Shown here piece after piece: positions 23,201-34,554 of a DNA stretch of 64,000 nucleotides (positions within the stretch are counted from its first letter, which is position 1; the number at the start of each line of letters is the position of its first letter). Under the pieces are notes generated by a model. The model was given only the letters and a program-made list of their open reading frames with translations, did no database searches and was not told the origin of the DNA. The stretch comes from Uranotaenia lowii (taxonomy: Eukaryota > Arthropoda > Insecta > Diptera > Culicidae). The position numbers were made by a program, and so were the translations under genes. The DNA lies in assembly GCF_029784155.1 (NCBI RefSeq), contig NC_073693.1:156426848-156490847 (forward strand). Direction: 5' to 3'.

Positions 23201-24900
23201 AAATGACAAAAATGACAAAAATGACAAAAATGACAAAAATGACAAAAATGACAAAAATGACAAAAATGACAAAAATGACAAAAATGACAAAAATGACAAA
23301 AATGACAAAAATGACAAAAATGACAAAAATGACAAAAATGACAAAAATGACAAAAATGACAAAAATGACAAAAATGACAAAAATGACAAAAATGACAAAA
23401 ATGACAAAAATGACAAAAATGACAAAAATGACAAAAATGACAAAAATGACAAAAATGACAAAAATGACAAAAATGACAAAAATGACAAAAATGACAAAAA
23501 TGACAAAAATGACAAAAATGACAAAAATGACAAAAATGACAAAAATGACAAAAATGACAAAAATGACAAAAATGACAAAAATGACAAAAATGACAAAAAT
23601 GACAAAAATGACAAAAATGACAAAAATGACAAAAATGACAAAAATGACAAAAATGACAAAAATGACAAAAATGACAAAAATGACAAAAATGACAAAAATG
23701 ACAAAAATGACAAAAATGACAAAAATGACAAAAATGACAAAAATGACAAAAATGACAAAAATGACAAAAATGACAAAAATGACAAAAATGACAAAAATGA
23801 CAAAAATGACAAAAATGACAAAAATGACAAAAATGACAAAAATGACAAAAATGACAAAAATGACAAAAATGACAAAAATGACAAAAATGACAAAAATGAC
23901 AAAAATGACAAAAATGACAAAAATGACAAAAATGACAAAAATGACAAAAATGACAAAAATGACAAAAATGACAAAAATGACAAAAATGACAAAAATGACA
24001 AAAATGACAAAAATGACAAAAATGACAAAAATGACAAAAATGACAAAAATGACAAAAATGACAAAAATGACAAAAATGACAAAAATGACAAAAATGACAA
24101 AAATGACAAAAATGACAAAAATGACAAAAATGACAAAAATGACAAAAATGACAAAAATGACAAAAATGACAAAAATGACAAAAATGACAAAAATGACAAA
24201 AATGACAAAAATGACAAAAATGACAAAAATGACAAAAATGACAAAAATGACAAAAATGACAAAAATGACAAAAATGACAAAAATGACAAAAATGACAAAA
24301 ATGACAAAAATGACAAAAATGACAAAAATGACAAAAATGACAAAAATGACAAAAATGACAAAAATGACAAAAATGACAAAAATGACAAAAATGACAAAAA
24401 TGACAAAAATGACAAAAATGACAAAAATGACAAAAATGACAAAAATGACAAAAATGACAAAAATGACAAAAATGACAAAAATGACAAAAATGACAAAAAT
24501 GACAAAAATGACAAAAATGACAAAAATGACAAAAATGACAAAAATGACAAAAATGACAAAAATGACAAAAATGACAAAAATGACAAAAATGACAAAAATG
24601 ACAAAAATGACAAAAATGACAAAAATGACAAAAATGACAAAAATGACAAAAATGACAAAAATGACAAAAATGACAAAAATGACAAAAATGACAAAAATGA
24701 CAAAAATGACAAAAATGACAAAAATGACAAAAATGACAAAAATGACAAAAATGACAAAAATGACAAAAATGACAAAAATGACAAAAATGGCAAAAATGAC
24801 AAAAATGACAAAAACGACAAAAATGACAAAAATGACAAAAATGACAAAAATGACAAAAATGACAAAAATGACAAAAATGACAAAAATGACAAAAATGACA
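17256..24900. repeat. Giant 9-bp satellite, (acaaaaatg)n, about 850 copies
   Basis: A head-to-tail array of acaaaaatg over about 7.65 kb. Departures seen near the left edge are one 10-bp unit with an extra A (about 17528-17533) and T-to-A changes at 17651 and 17678. From 17679 to 24789, about 790 units, I see no change; then A-to-G at 24790 and T-to-C at 24815. As 9 is a multiple of 3, two forward and all three reverse frames stay open (repeating MTK, DKN, FVI, LSF, FCH), giving frames above 2500 codons. These are arithmetic by-products, not genes. Confidence 0.98.
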
Positions 24901-25640
24901 AAAATTACAAAAATGACAAAAATTGCAAAAATTACAATAATTAAAAAAATTACAAAAATGATAAAAATTACAAAATATACAATAATTACAAAAATTACAA
25001 AAATAACAAAAGTTACAAAAATTACAAAATTTACAAAAATTACAAAAATTACAAAAATTACAAAAATTACAAAAATTACAAAAATTACAAAAATTACAAA
25101 AATTACAAAAATTACAAAAATTACAAAAATTACAAAAATTACTAAAATTACAAAAATTACAAAAATTACAAAAATTACAAAAATTACAAAAATTACAAAA
25201 ATTACAAAAATTACTAAAATTATAAAAATGACAAAAATTACAGAAATTACAAAATTTACCAAAATTGCAAAAATTACAAAATTATGCAAATTTCAAAAAT
25301 TACAAAAAATACAAAAATTCCAAAAATTTCATGAAATGAAAAAAATTATGCAAATTTCAAAAATAACAAAAAATACAAAAAAGTATAAAATTACAAAAAT
25401 TACAAAAATTACCAAAAATTACCAAAAATTACCAAAATTACAAAAATTACAAAAATTACAAAAATTACAAAAATTACAAAAAAAACAAAAATTACAAAAA
25501 TTACAAAATTTACAAAAATGACAAAAATTACAAAAATTACAAAAATTACAAGAATTACTAAAATGACAATAATTTAAAAAATTACATAAAGTATTAAAAT
25601 CATAAAATTATTAAAATTTACAAAAATTAAATATAAACAA
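24901..25640. repeat. Degenerate edge of the satellite, mainly acaaaaatt units
   Basis: The unit changes to acaaaaatt, homogeneous at ~25040-25240, then decays through one-base variants and loses the 9-bp phase towards 25640. Such decay at the edge of an array is expected where homogenisation is weaker. Confidence 0.85.
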
Positions 25641-25814
25641 AAAATAAATAATAAATACAAAAGTATGAAAAAAGCATAAATAAGTCACGAAATACTTCAA
25701 AATATTTCAAACCAAATCTTATGTTCTTAACCTGAAAATTATTATAATTTCAAATTTTTTTCAGGTTTCCAAATTTCGGTGAAAATCTGTTAAGTGGTTT
25801 TTGAGATAGCGTCG

Positions 25815-26865
25815 AGTAGGGGAGATGAGGGCATAACGAGCACCCGAGGCATAATGAGAACTACGCTTTTCTACGAAAGTGCGTATTTTCTTAAATAAAT
25901 TTTCATGAGGATTTGTTTCGTACTTCCTATAGTATTAATTTTTCACAAAAAAAGGAATCTCCTTATCATCTTTACAGAGCTATTTAAAAAAAACTAGCTT
26001 GGTTCTCAAGTTACGAAAATATTATAATTTTTGAGCACCACGAAATAAGCTCTTATGATCTTAAAATAACCTTGATCTATAATGTACGCACTGCAACATG
26101 ATGTACACATTGTTTCTCAATTTTTACCATCATAAAATTTTTGATTTTTCACTTTTATCAATTTTAAAACACGTTTTTACTTAAAATTGTTGACTAGGGG
26201 CATATAGAGCACCATATTACCGAGGCATAATGAGCATTTTCTGCCGTACAATCTAGCAGCGAATTAAAATTGATTTATAGCGCCACACCTTGACTAGTTT
26301 TCATCCGACAATTTAGCCTATTGGTAAGGTGTCGGAGAGGTAATCAAAAGACTAGAGTTAGATTTCTGTTCGAGGTGATTTTTTCCATTCACAATTCATG
26401 ATCGATTTTTTTATTGTTACATTATACGGCTAGTAGCATCATCCTCCGAACAAAGCACTTAATGTATGAGCGTGCGTGAATTGTTTGTATTCTACAAACA
26501 GACCTAGATTATTTTGTTATTGCTTTGTTTGATGAATCTACGACTCACCTGACTTCATCGAATTGAATTCGCTGCTAGATTCCCCGGCAAAAACGTACAT
26601 CTTGCTCTGATTAATGGTGCTCATACTGCCTCAGGGGGGGTTCTCATTATGCCTCCACAGTGGCTGGTTTTCAGCTTTTGGTAAAATTTTTTAAAATGCA
26701 TTTTTTAACGTTTTCATCTAGTTTTTCACGTTTCAGCCCGTTAGGGAATAGGCTTTTTAAGTGTCTGAACACGAAACAATAATGTAACCTCCATATTATA
26801 GCTATTTTCTATGGTTAAATAACCGTTTTCCTTAAGGTGGCCATTATGCCCCCATCTCCCCTACT
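25815..26865. mobile_element. 1.05-kb TIR element with repeated GGCATAATGAG motifs
   Basis: The ends AGTAGGGGAGATG and the complement of CATCTCCCCTACT are perfect inverted repeats and continue as GGGCATAA. Inside, GGCATAATGAG-like motifs occur in both orientations near each end (25848, 26223 and, inverted, 26643), as expected for subterminal transposase-binding repeats. No transposase frame is present. A tRNA-like segment lies at 26314-26385. The flanking duplication could not be settled. Confidence 0.7.
26314..26385 (+). other. tRNA-like module followed by a T run
   Basis: An A-box-like TAGCCTATTGGTAAGG near the start and a B-box-like TGTTCGAGGTGA near the end have tRNA-like spacing and are followed directly by TTTTTT, a typical RNA polymerase III terminator. 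A full cloverleaf is not evident, so this is more likely a degraded tRNA-derived sequence than a working tRNA gene. Confidence 0.45.
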
Positions 26866-29515
26866 GAAGTTCATTGACAACATTTTTTGGGCAGGATCGA
26901 CAAAAATCTAGAAAAGTCCCCTTGAGTGACCCAAAAACAGCTGGAAATCAACCATTTAAAAAAAAATTCACATGGTTTATCATTTAAGAAGTCCTATGAA
27001 ATCCAATAGTGAGCTTAAATTCGAATAAAAAGGAATAATATTTATTCCATGAAGTGAATGGAATTTGAGAGGTATTTTTCAAGCGTAATCCGTATATATG
27101 AATAGAGGAAGTTTAAAAAAAGTCAAATTTTTCTGACTTGTTCGTCTAGCCGACTTATAAATGGGCCTGACTTTATTTTTACAAGGTAAACAAGTTGCCT
27201 ACCGGTAAAATAAACTAAATACGGTGGTCAAATCGTGGGCAAAATATTTGGACTGCTTGTGGGAAGATATTTAGAAAAATTTCATTATGGACAGCAAAAC
27301 GAACTCTTAAGCAGTCACCTGCCAGGTTCCAACCAGAAACTTTTCGTTGACAAGTCTCGTCTGTATTTCTCGGAGATAAACAAGGAGAAAAATTGGAAAT
27401 TTCAATGCCTAGTACTTGAAAAGGCAAACAACCGGTTATAACTGCAAAATATTCAGTCTTTCATAACGATTGACACGATGAGTGACTAAAATACAAAGAA
27501 GACTGCCTCGAAATGAGACCCTTTTATCTGCAAAGCACTTCGATAGGTCCCACAAAGTTTAAAGGTACTCTGTTTAAGTTGGATCTGGAGTAGTGCCATC
27601 AAGCAAAAACTGTGGTGGAGTGATAAAAAGTCAAATGTATGTATGTTTTCTTTTATGCCGAAGGAGAAAAATCGGATAAATTTGTAATGACTTCGGAAAA
27701 AATTAAAATTTTGAGGTATTTTGCAGGTCCAGCTTCAGGAAACAGCAAACGTAATCAAAAATAGACTTGATTTGAAAAAGGGGTTCAATTTATACACTTT
27801 AGATGGCAAATTAAAGCTGAAAAATTTCTTCATTAGCCGCTATATCAAAACAACTTGACAGAACATCACAAAAATTTGCATTTAGAATTTTGTTGAAAAT
27901 TTTATCATTTACATCCATGCATTCAAAGTTATCCACAAAATAAATTTTTTTTCGAATACACTTCTTAAAAAGAATGAAATAAATAAAGTATCAACTGCAA
28001 AACCATTGCATTGAAGTTGAACCTTCTTTTCAGTAAAAAAAAATAATATAACCACAATTAAAGGCAACCTCAAACTTTCTTCTGACAATTGTAATGGAAT
28101 CCTACAAGTGCACTAGCAACAAACTGTTACAATTTCCAAACCCAACATGCCCAACTTTGTTGAGGGGCGGCTGCGTCTCGGTGAATGTGTGAGCATGTTG
28201 GAACGTGTTCGTTCAGTTACCTACTTCCTAGTTGGCAATTGCCATTGTGTTCGGATCGAAGCGGATAGTTGGAAATTGGCGGGAAACATCTCCGGAGTAT
28301 TTACCTTTCCGTTCGTGCCGGTAACTGCAAGAGAAATCCGAAAATTGTGGCATAAATTTACACATATTTTTTGCGCCCCTGGAATGTGAACCTTCAGTTC
28401 TTCAGTCGGTTAGCCAACAGGCAGGCAACTAACGAACCAGCAAAATGTGGTCCCCGAACATACAGACAGAGACAGAGGGAGCTTTTAAAGGCGAGGGATG
28501 AAATGGTAGAAGAGCACAATAACTTAATACTATCTTGAATCGTTCCAAAGAAGTTTAATGTTTTTATAGGGCTCACATGAATCCCGGGGTTCTTACAACA
28601 GCACATTCGTAAGGTGTGATGGTTCTCCATCTTGTCAAAGATTGGAAATCTCCCGATTTCTCAGTATACTATGTAGCAGTAAGAGCAAAACCAAGAAAAC
28701 GACACTCCGGTCTTGTAAGGAAAAGCTAAATAAATAACCAGCAATAGAAAGCAGCAGAAAATTTAAGTGAAAATAAAACGATATTGTAACGGCATCAGCC
28801 AGTCAGTAACCGTCCGGAAAAGCATCTCGCTCTGGAGCAGAGCAGACCGAAGACCGAAGACGCAAGACCAAGAGATGGTGGGAAACGGAACGAACAACTT
28901 GAGAACACAGTAAGAAATCGATTGAGCCGGGCCGTATGTGGTGGCATATTCGGAAAATTTAGGTTCAACGCTCATATGAAGCGAGATACTTCGAAAGGGG
29001 CCCATGCAGTGTAGCGGTGACACTGAGAGGAAGAAAGGAAACGAAGGAAAATTATTATGTTACATCATAAATTTCGCTCCAATCAATATCGATTGAACTT
29101 GGAGATGCCACAGTGGTATGGAAAGTGAGGGTGAGGGCAGAAATCGGCGGTAGAGAACAAGATATTCGATACATATGTGAAAAATGGTCGCTCTGTGAAC
29201 TTGGGCAGGCATTGCATGGTGGCGAAATCGTGCAGCCGCCCGCCGACAGACTGCTTGGCGTATTTGGCAAAGTTTGAAGAATCGTTCTAGTTTTGCTTTG
29301 GGTGCTAAACCGTGTAATCATCATTGCGTGGTTGGTTTCTTTCGTTTAATGTTGGTTTGAGAAAGAGTTTTTGTTTAAAACGACAGAACTGAGGGATTAG
29401 GTATGGATGTTTTATTTCATTAGCTTTTACCTACTGAAAGACCCTATTGATGCCTTTTAAGAGTACCATGGAATTATTTTTCTGGAAACCAAGTGTACAC
29501 AACACAAATATATGT
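26866..29515. other. Apparently unique DNA, GC-richer at 28100-29340
   Basis: No TE termini or domains are recognised. Frames 28147-28389 (+) and 28763-29324 (-) have mixed composition but no domain and no convincing splice structure. It may be regulatory DNA or untranslated exon sequence. Confidence 0.35.
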
Positions 29516-30562
29516 TTAACCCAGTCGATTTGGGGTCATTTTGGAATTTCTCAGACCCTGCCTGGGTCCTAAAAGCTTCGGTTTGGTTCGAAACTCATCC
29601 ATGATTTTTGCTGAATTTTAAAGTAACGTTTACATGAGTAAATTTAAACTCTTAGGGTTGTATGGGAGAATTGAATACTTTGTACTGAAAAATCAACATC
29701 TTTTTTGTTTCTTCTGTGGAATCAAGCCTGTTCATAGTTTGGTGCCAACTTTTAAACTCATAAAAGAAAATTTTCCGCTGAACAACTTTGTCCGTAAGAT
29801 CGTATCTTATTAGTAAAATAAGTTGTTAGCTGTTGATAGGGTGATGTCTTTTGGCGTTGATAAACAATCAGTTCAATTCACATTACTGCTGGGGTTCCGC
29901 AAAGTATTGCATGATAAGTAGTCATGCAATACCTTGCTAGGCATCCAACAGTGATGTCAATTGAATTAATTATCAATGCCAAAAAAACATACCCCCATTC
30001 AACACCTAATAACTGTTTTGGCGAATACGATACGAAGATATGGTCTCGAGTTATTCAGCGGAAATTTCCTTTAGAGAATTTATAAATTGGCACAAAACCC
30101 AACAGCAGGCTCGATTTTACAGAAGCAACCAAATAGATATTAATTTTTTCGTAAAAAAAAAATCAATTTTTCCATACAAATCTAAAATTTCACATTTATT
30201 CATGTAAACATTACTTTAAAATTCTGCAAAAAATCATGGATGAGTTTTGAACCAAACCAAAGCTTTTGAGACACCATGGGTGAAATTTTGAATCCTGTTC
30301 GATTCGAGATACTCGTTTTGAGTTTTACTCGAATCGGATTAGAATTGGTATTACGTAAGTTCTAAATTTTAACGTACTATAGATATTTCGAGTAAACCGG
30401 GTAGTAGATCATCTCGAAACGTTCCATTCGAATCGAGCTCGTTCAAGATCGGTAATGCCAAAGTCGGTCGAATCGAACGAAACTCGAATGTTTCGAGTTC
30501 CATAAACCTGCCCCAGGTTTTGAGAAATTCCAAAATGACCCCAGATCGACTCAGTCTATTAA
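29516..30562. mobile_element. Fold-back element with ~400-nt arms
   Basis: The left arm (29516-29914) is the diverged inverted complement of the right arm (29922-30562), with a 7-nt centre at 29915-29921. Matching pairs include agtattgcatga with tcatgcaatacc at the centre, and ggggtcattttggaatttctc near the left edge with its complement near 30530. The right arm holds an extra ~240 bp (about 30273-30510) rich in TTCGAATCGA-type motifs and absent from the left arm. TTAA borders both ends. It is non-coding. Confidence 0.7.
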
Positions 30563-30970
30563 CCCAGTCTGTCTTGGTGGCCTTGCGATGAGCGTTATGA
30601 GACGATAATCAGTTGTGTTAATGTTAATCTTAAGATGTCCACATTTTTCCAGTCTGTAAAGATAAATACTGCTAAGGCCGTATATGAATTTTGATAGAAT
30701 TCATCAAAAAAGCTTGAAAACTTGAAAGTTTTTGTTATTTTAAGTATTGATTACAATGACTTGTTTTACTTTTGAATGTTCTGGATGTATATCTATACTA
30801 TCATACGGTTAGATTAATTTGTTGCTATCAATGCTGCTGATGAGAAATTAAAAAACTAACGAGAACAATACCATGGTAGGATTTAAAGGACTTCAATAGA
30901 ATCAATAAGACTGGATTAGGCTGCTATTTTGAAGATTTAATAGAGGAATTTTGAAAAAGGTAAGAAAACT

Positions 30971-31418
30971 ATGTATGTATGTATGTTGGTTATCCACCAT
31001 GGGTGCACGGATTCACCGCAGTTTCCGCCAAAGTATGTGCTCACATGCATTCTTTAGATTATTAAGTTCGACAAATCTCCAATGCAACGCGTACACCATA
31101 CCCGGACCCCATGGCTTCGAATGAACTGTTATGGAAGCATGTATTGTGTTGATGTAGGTTTATTTTGGATGAAAGAGTCAATCAGGTGGGCTAGTTTACT
31201 TACAGGTATTCCGGCATCCGTGTATATACCTGGCCAGCTTGCAACTGATAGAACATTCTTATTATATAGTCAGTTATATGAGGAAACACATCTTACCTGT
31301 CAGCCACTAATGGGATTCGAACCCAAAAGTTTTCTGCCGATACCGGGAATCGAACCCAGTACGCCTGGCATACCAACACCAGACTCGCGCCAGCCTATCC
31401 ACTAGACCACATCGGCGC
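30971..31418 (-). mobile_element. tRNA-derived SINE
   Basis: Read on the minus strand, the head (31336-31416) has a consensus A box (TGGTCTAGTGG, complement of 31399-31409) and B box (GGTTCGATTCC, complement of 31346-31356), a T-stem CTGGG/CCCGG and a GCCGAT/ATCGGC acceptor stem. A second B-box-like GGGTTCGAATCCC follows in the body. The element ends in a (CATA)n tail at 30971-30985. An imperfect ~22-bp duplication (30949-30970, 31419-31440) flanks it. Another copy of the body and tail lies at 43861-44272. Confidence 0.8.
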
Positions 31419-31982
31419 TTTTGAAAACAGCAAGAAAACCATTTGATTTTTTTTTAAACCATTGAAAAAACTCTGTGAACATTCGTAGAAACTAGAGATG
31501 TACCGAATTTTTGGAGCTGAATACCGCCCAGATTTTGTTAGAAACTTTTCGGAATTTGCCCGGGTTTATTCATTGTTATTTGCTTAATCAAATAAAAAAC
31601 TCAAATATCACTTTGAAAATTATTGGATTTTGTGTTCAACCCGATTTAATAAATATTTCAAAATGAACATAAATTTTTGTTTGAATGTGTGATACGATTT
31701 TAACTCTGCTGATGTGATTCAATGATAATTTTCAATTTAAGTTTTGGCAAATATTATAAGTTTTCGAATCCGTTTTCCTTTCCTCTAGTTAAATTAATTA
31801 ACAGTTGAGTAGCCAAGACGATAACGGACCCCCTCTTACTAACATCACACAAAAGTGAAATCAATACTCGGCACAAAAAAGAACTTTATGAGTAAAATGC
31901 CTTAATAAAACTACTTGTAAATAAAAAAAATAAAAGTTTTCGCTTATCTAAAATTCAAACCTATTTTTTTCCCCTAGTAAGT

Positions 31983-33186
31983 CAGCCACTGAAGTGAATG
32001 AATATTTCTCCACAAATTTTACTCGAAGCGATTCAGAAAAGCGTTTTCTAAATGGTAGATTTTATGGTTTTAAATTCAGGACAGTTTTTGATTTTGAAAT
32101 CATTGATGCAGTTTCCTCAATCCGTTCTAATGCAGTTGGAATATTAATTCCAATTAAATTGGTAAACATATTTTGCCATTTATCTGACCTGCTTTATCGC
32201 AGCTCATCAACACAACTATCGAAGCTTCAAACTATCCAGAGAAATGGATACAAGTGAAGGTTATTCCTATTCCAAAGAAAAGTAACTCCACTGATATTAC
32301 GAATCAGCACCCATCAGCATTTTAAGTTTGATTTCAATTTTTTTTTTTAAAAGTTATTCAAACAGAAAATTATGCAATATTAAAATGAAAACTGTTTCCT
32401 GACACATTATCAATCAGGTTTAAGATCATTCCACAGTAACAAGACTGCGCAAATGAAGGTACACAATGGCATCGATAAATCGATTGAATAAAAAGGTATA
32501 ACTATAATGTTGCTAATTGATTTTGCCAAGGATTTTAATAGAATGTCTCACTCTAGACTGACTGACAAGTTCATAACACAGTTTTATTTCTTATAGTCAG
32601 TTGCTTCTGAAATCTTATTTGCAGGGAAGGTTTCAAGTTTTATCAAGGGATAACGATTTTTCATTCTTTATTCCAATAAATTCAGGTGTGCCTCAAGGCT
32701 CTATACTTGGTCCGATACTGTTTTCACTTTTTATCAACGACTTACCCTTGGTTCAAGAATATTGGTCAGTTCATTTGCTTGCTGATGACGTGCAAATATA
32801 TTTAGAGTCTTAAAGCGACTTTTGTGTTTCGGAATGAAGTAGAAAGATCAACTATGATCTTGAAAAGATTTATCAATGGTCAGTTCTTAATTCACTGCCA
32901 ATAAATCCGTTAAAACAAAAGCGAAATTTATCAGAAAGTTAAAAAAAACCTATAACTAAGACTATATTTCAACAATTTTGAGATGTAATTTTACGATCAT
33001 GTTGAAATCCTAGGAATCATTTTCAAAGTAATCTTTCTTGAAATCGTTTAATTTCAGCTCAGTGTGGAAAGCTGCATGGCTCTTTGAAGAAACCTAATTT
33101 CATTACTTAATATTTAGATGTCCATACGAAACTAGTACTTTCAAGTGTTTTGCATATTCTTCATGTATTTACTTTTACATTCACTT
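31983..33186 (+). pseudogene. Decayed non-LTR reverse transcriptase (LINE 1)
   Basis: Broken frames keep recognisable RT pieces. 31994-32257 resembles the region before the RT core. 32601-32813 contains the SGVPQGSILGPILFSLFINDLP block and the catalytic LLADDVQIYL, both intact by eye. Frameshifts and stops separate the pieces, and the segment between them carries only scattered matches. A mariner interrupts it at 33187; a further scrap (about 34470-34540) follows the mariner. The type is probably jockey- or I-like, judged from the motifs only. Confidence 0.65.
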
Positions 33187-33187
33187 A

Positions 33188-34467
33188 AAGGGTGATACGA
33201 TCAAAATTTGGTCAATATCAACTTGACGTATTTCTGCATTTAAAAAACATGAAAACCCCTCATTTTGAAGGTGTGTGCGTGTAGAATGTTGCTCCTATTT
33301 TGATTTTGGAATTCACTCTTCAGTTGTCAAAATGCCGTCCAAGGAAGAAGAGCAGCGTATCAAAATTTTGCTCGCGCATCGCGAAAATCCGAGCTACTCG
33401 CACGCGAAGCTGGCGAAATCGCTAAAAGTTGCCAAATCGACCGTTACAAATGTAATTAAAGTGTTTGGGGAACGTTTGTCGACAGCCAGGAAGTCTGGAT
33501 CGGGGGGAAATCGAAAACCGGAAGCCGCTGAGACGACAAAGAGAGTTGCTGGTAGTTCCAAGCGAAACCCTAACCTCTCTCTCCGAGATGCTGCAAATAA
33601 GCTAGGTGTATCGTCTTCAACCGTGCATCGAGCCAAAAAACGAGCCGGACTATCGACTTACAAGAAGGTAGTGACTCCAAATCGCGATGATAAACAAAAT
33701 ACGACGGCCAAAGCGCGATCCCGGAGGCTGTACACGACGATGCTGACGAAGTTTGACTGCGTGGTAATGGACGACGAAACCTACGTCAAAGCCGACTACA
33801 AGCAGCTTCCGGGACAGGAGTTTTATACGGCAAAAAAGGAAGGGGAAAGGTAGCAAATATTTTCAAGCACATAAAACTGTCAAAGTTTGCGCAGAAATAT
33901 CTGGTTTGGCAAGGCATCTGTAAAGCAGCATTTTCATAGCTTCCGGGACTGTCAAACAAGAAATTTACGTGAAAGAGTGTTTGAATAAACGTCTGCTGCC
34001 TTTCCTGAAGAAATACGGTTGTTCCGTACTGTTTTGGCCTGATTTGGCATCTTGCAATTACGGTAAAAAGGACATGGAGTGGTACGCCGCCAACAACGTG
34101 CAGGTGGTTCCCAAGGACAAGAACCCTCCCAACACGCCAGAGCTCCGCCCAATTGAGAAATACTGGGCTATTGTCAAGTGGAACCTAAAGAAGACCAAAA
34201 AAACTGCTAAGGACGAACAGCAGTTCAAGGTTAACTGGCTTTCTGCGGCGAAGAAGGTGGACAAGGTGGCTGTGCAAAATCTGATGGCAGGGGTTAAGCG
34301 TAAGGCCCGGCAATTCGGATTTGGAAAAGCGGAAGCCTACCTGAATATTTTTACTGAATTTTATACTAATTAAACTTGAAAAAGAAATTTAATTTGATTT
34401 TTTAAATAAACGATTTCACCGATTTACACGCGTTTTCCCTTGACCAAATTTTGACCGCATTACCCTT
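33188..34467 (+). mobile_element. D37E mariner-type transposon, copy 1
   Basis: 1280 bp, flanked by TA (33186-33187, 34468-34469), with inverted ends AAGGGTGATACG and the complement of GCATTACCCTT. It carries one transposase gene, now broken. Copy 2 at 47724-48949 is highly similar, so the family was active in the relatively recent past. The D37E catalytic spacing places it in a Tc1/mariner-superfamily group known from mosquitoes. Confidence 0.9.
33332..34373 (+). pseudogene. Mariner transposase (D37E), frameshifted
   Basis: The start MPSKEEEQRIKILLAHRENP is at 33332. The N-terminal half has a helix-turn-helix (LAKSLKVAKSTVTNVIKVFG) and a second paired-like helix region (LRDAANKLGVSSSTVHRAKK), the DNA-binding part. 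The first catalytic Asp lies in VVMDDETYVK (33770-33775). The frame ends at a stop at 33851 after a purine run with an indel. The rest is read in another frame (33969-34373): second Asp in FWPDLAS (34041-34043) and Glu in RPIEKYW (34155-34157), exactly 38 codons later, that is 37 intervening residues. All three catalytic residues survive, but the protein is split, so this copy is probably inactive. Confidence 0.85.
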
Positions 34468-34554
34468 TATTCTAATGCAGCTTCTTACGATTTAAACAGT
34501 CTAAATATGAGATTAAACGCTACACATAAAGCACGCCTGTTGTAGACATAATCG

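Noticed and set aside
17256..24900. CRISPR-like array
   Set aside because: There are no spacers: the unit is 9 bp and repeats without interruption, in a eukaryotic setting.
17145..25521. Open frames of more than 2500 codons on both strands
   Set aside because: They follow from a 9-bp repeat that contains no stop in five of six frames. The translations are pure tripeptide repeats, and they overlap each other on both strands.
31336..31416. Functional tRNA gene
   Set aside because: The A and B boxes and the acceptor and T stems are good, but the anticodon arm is irregular and the sequence continues into a SINE body with a (CATA)n tail.
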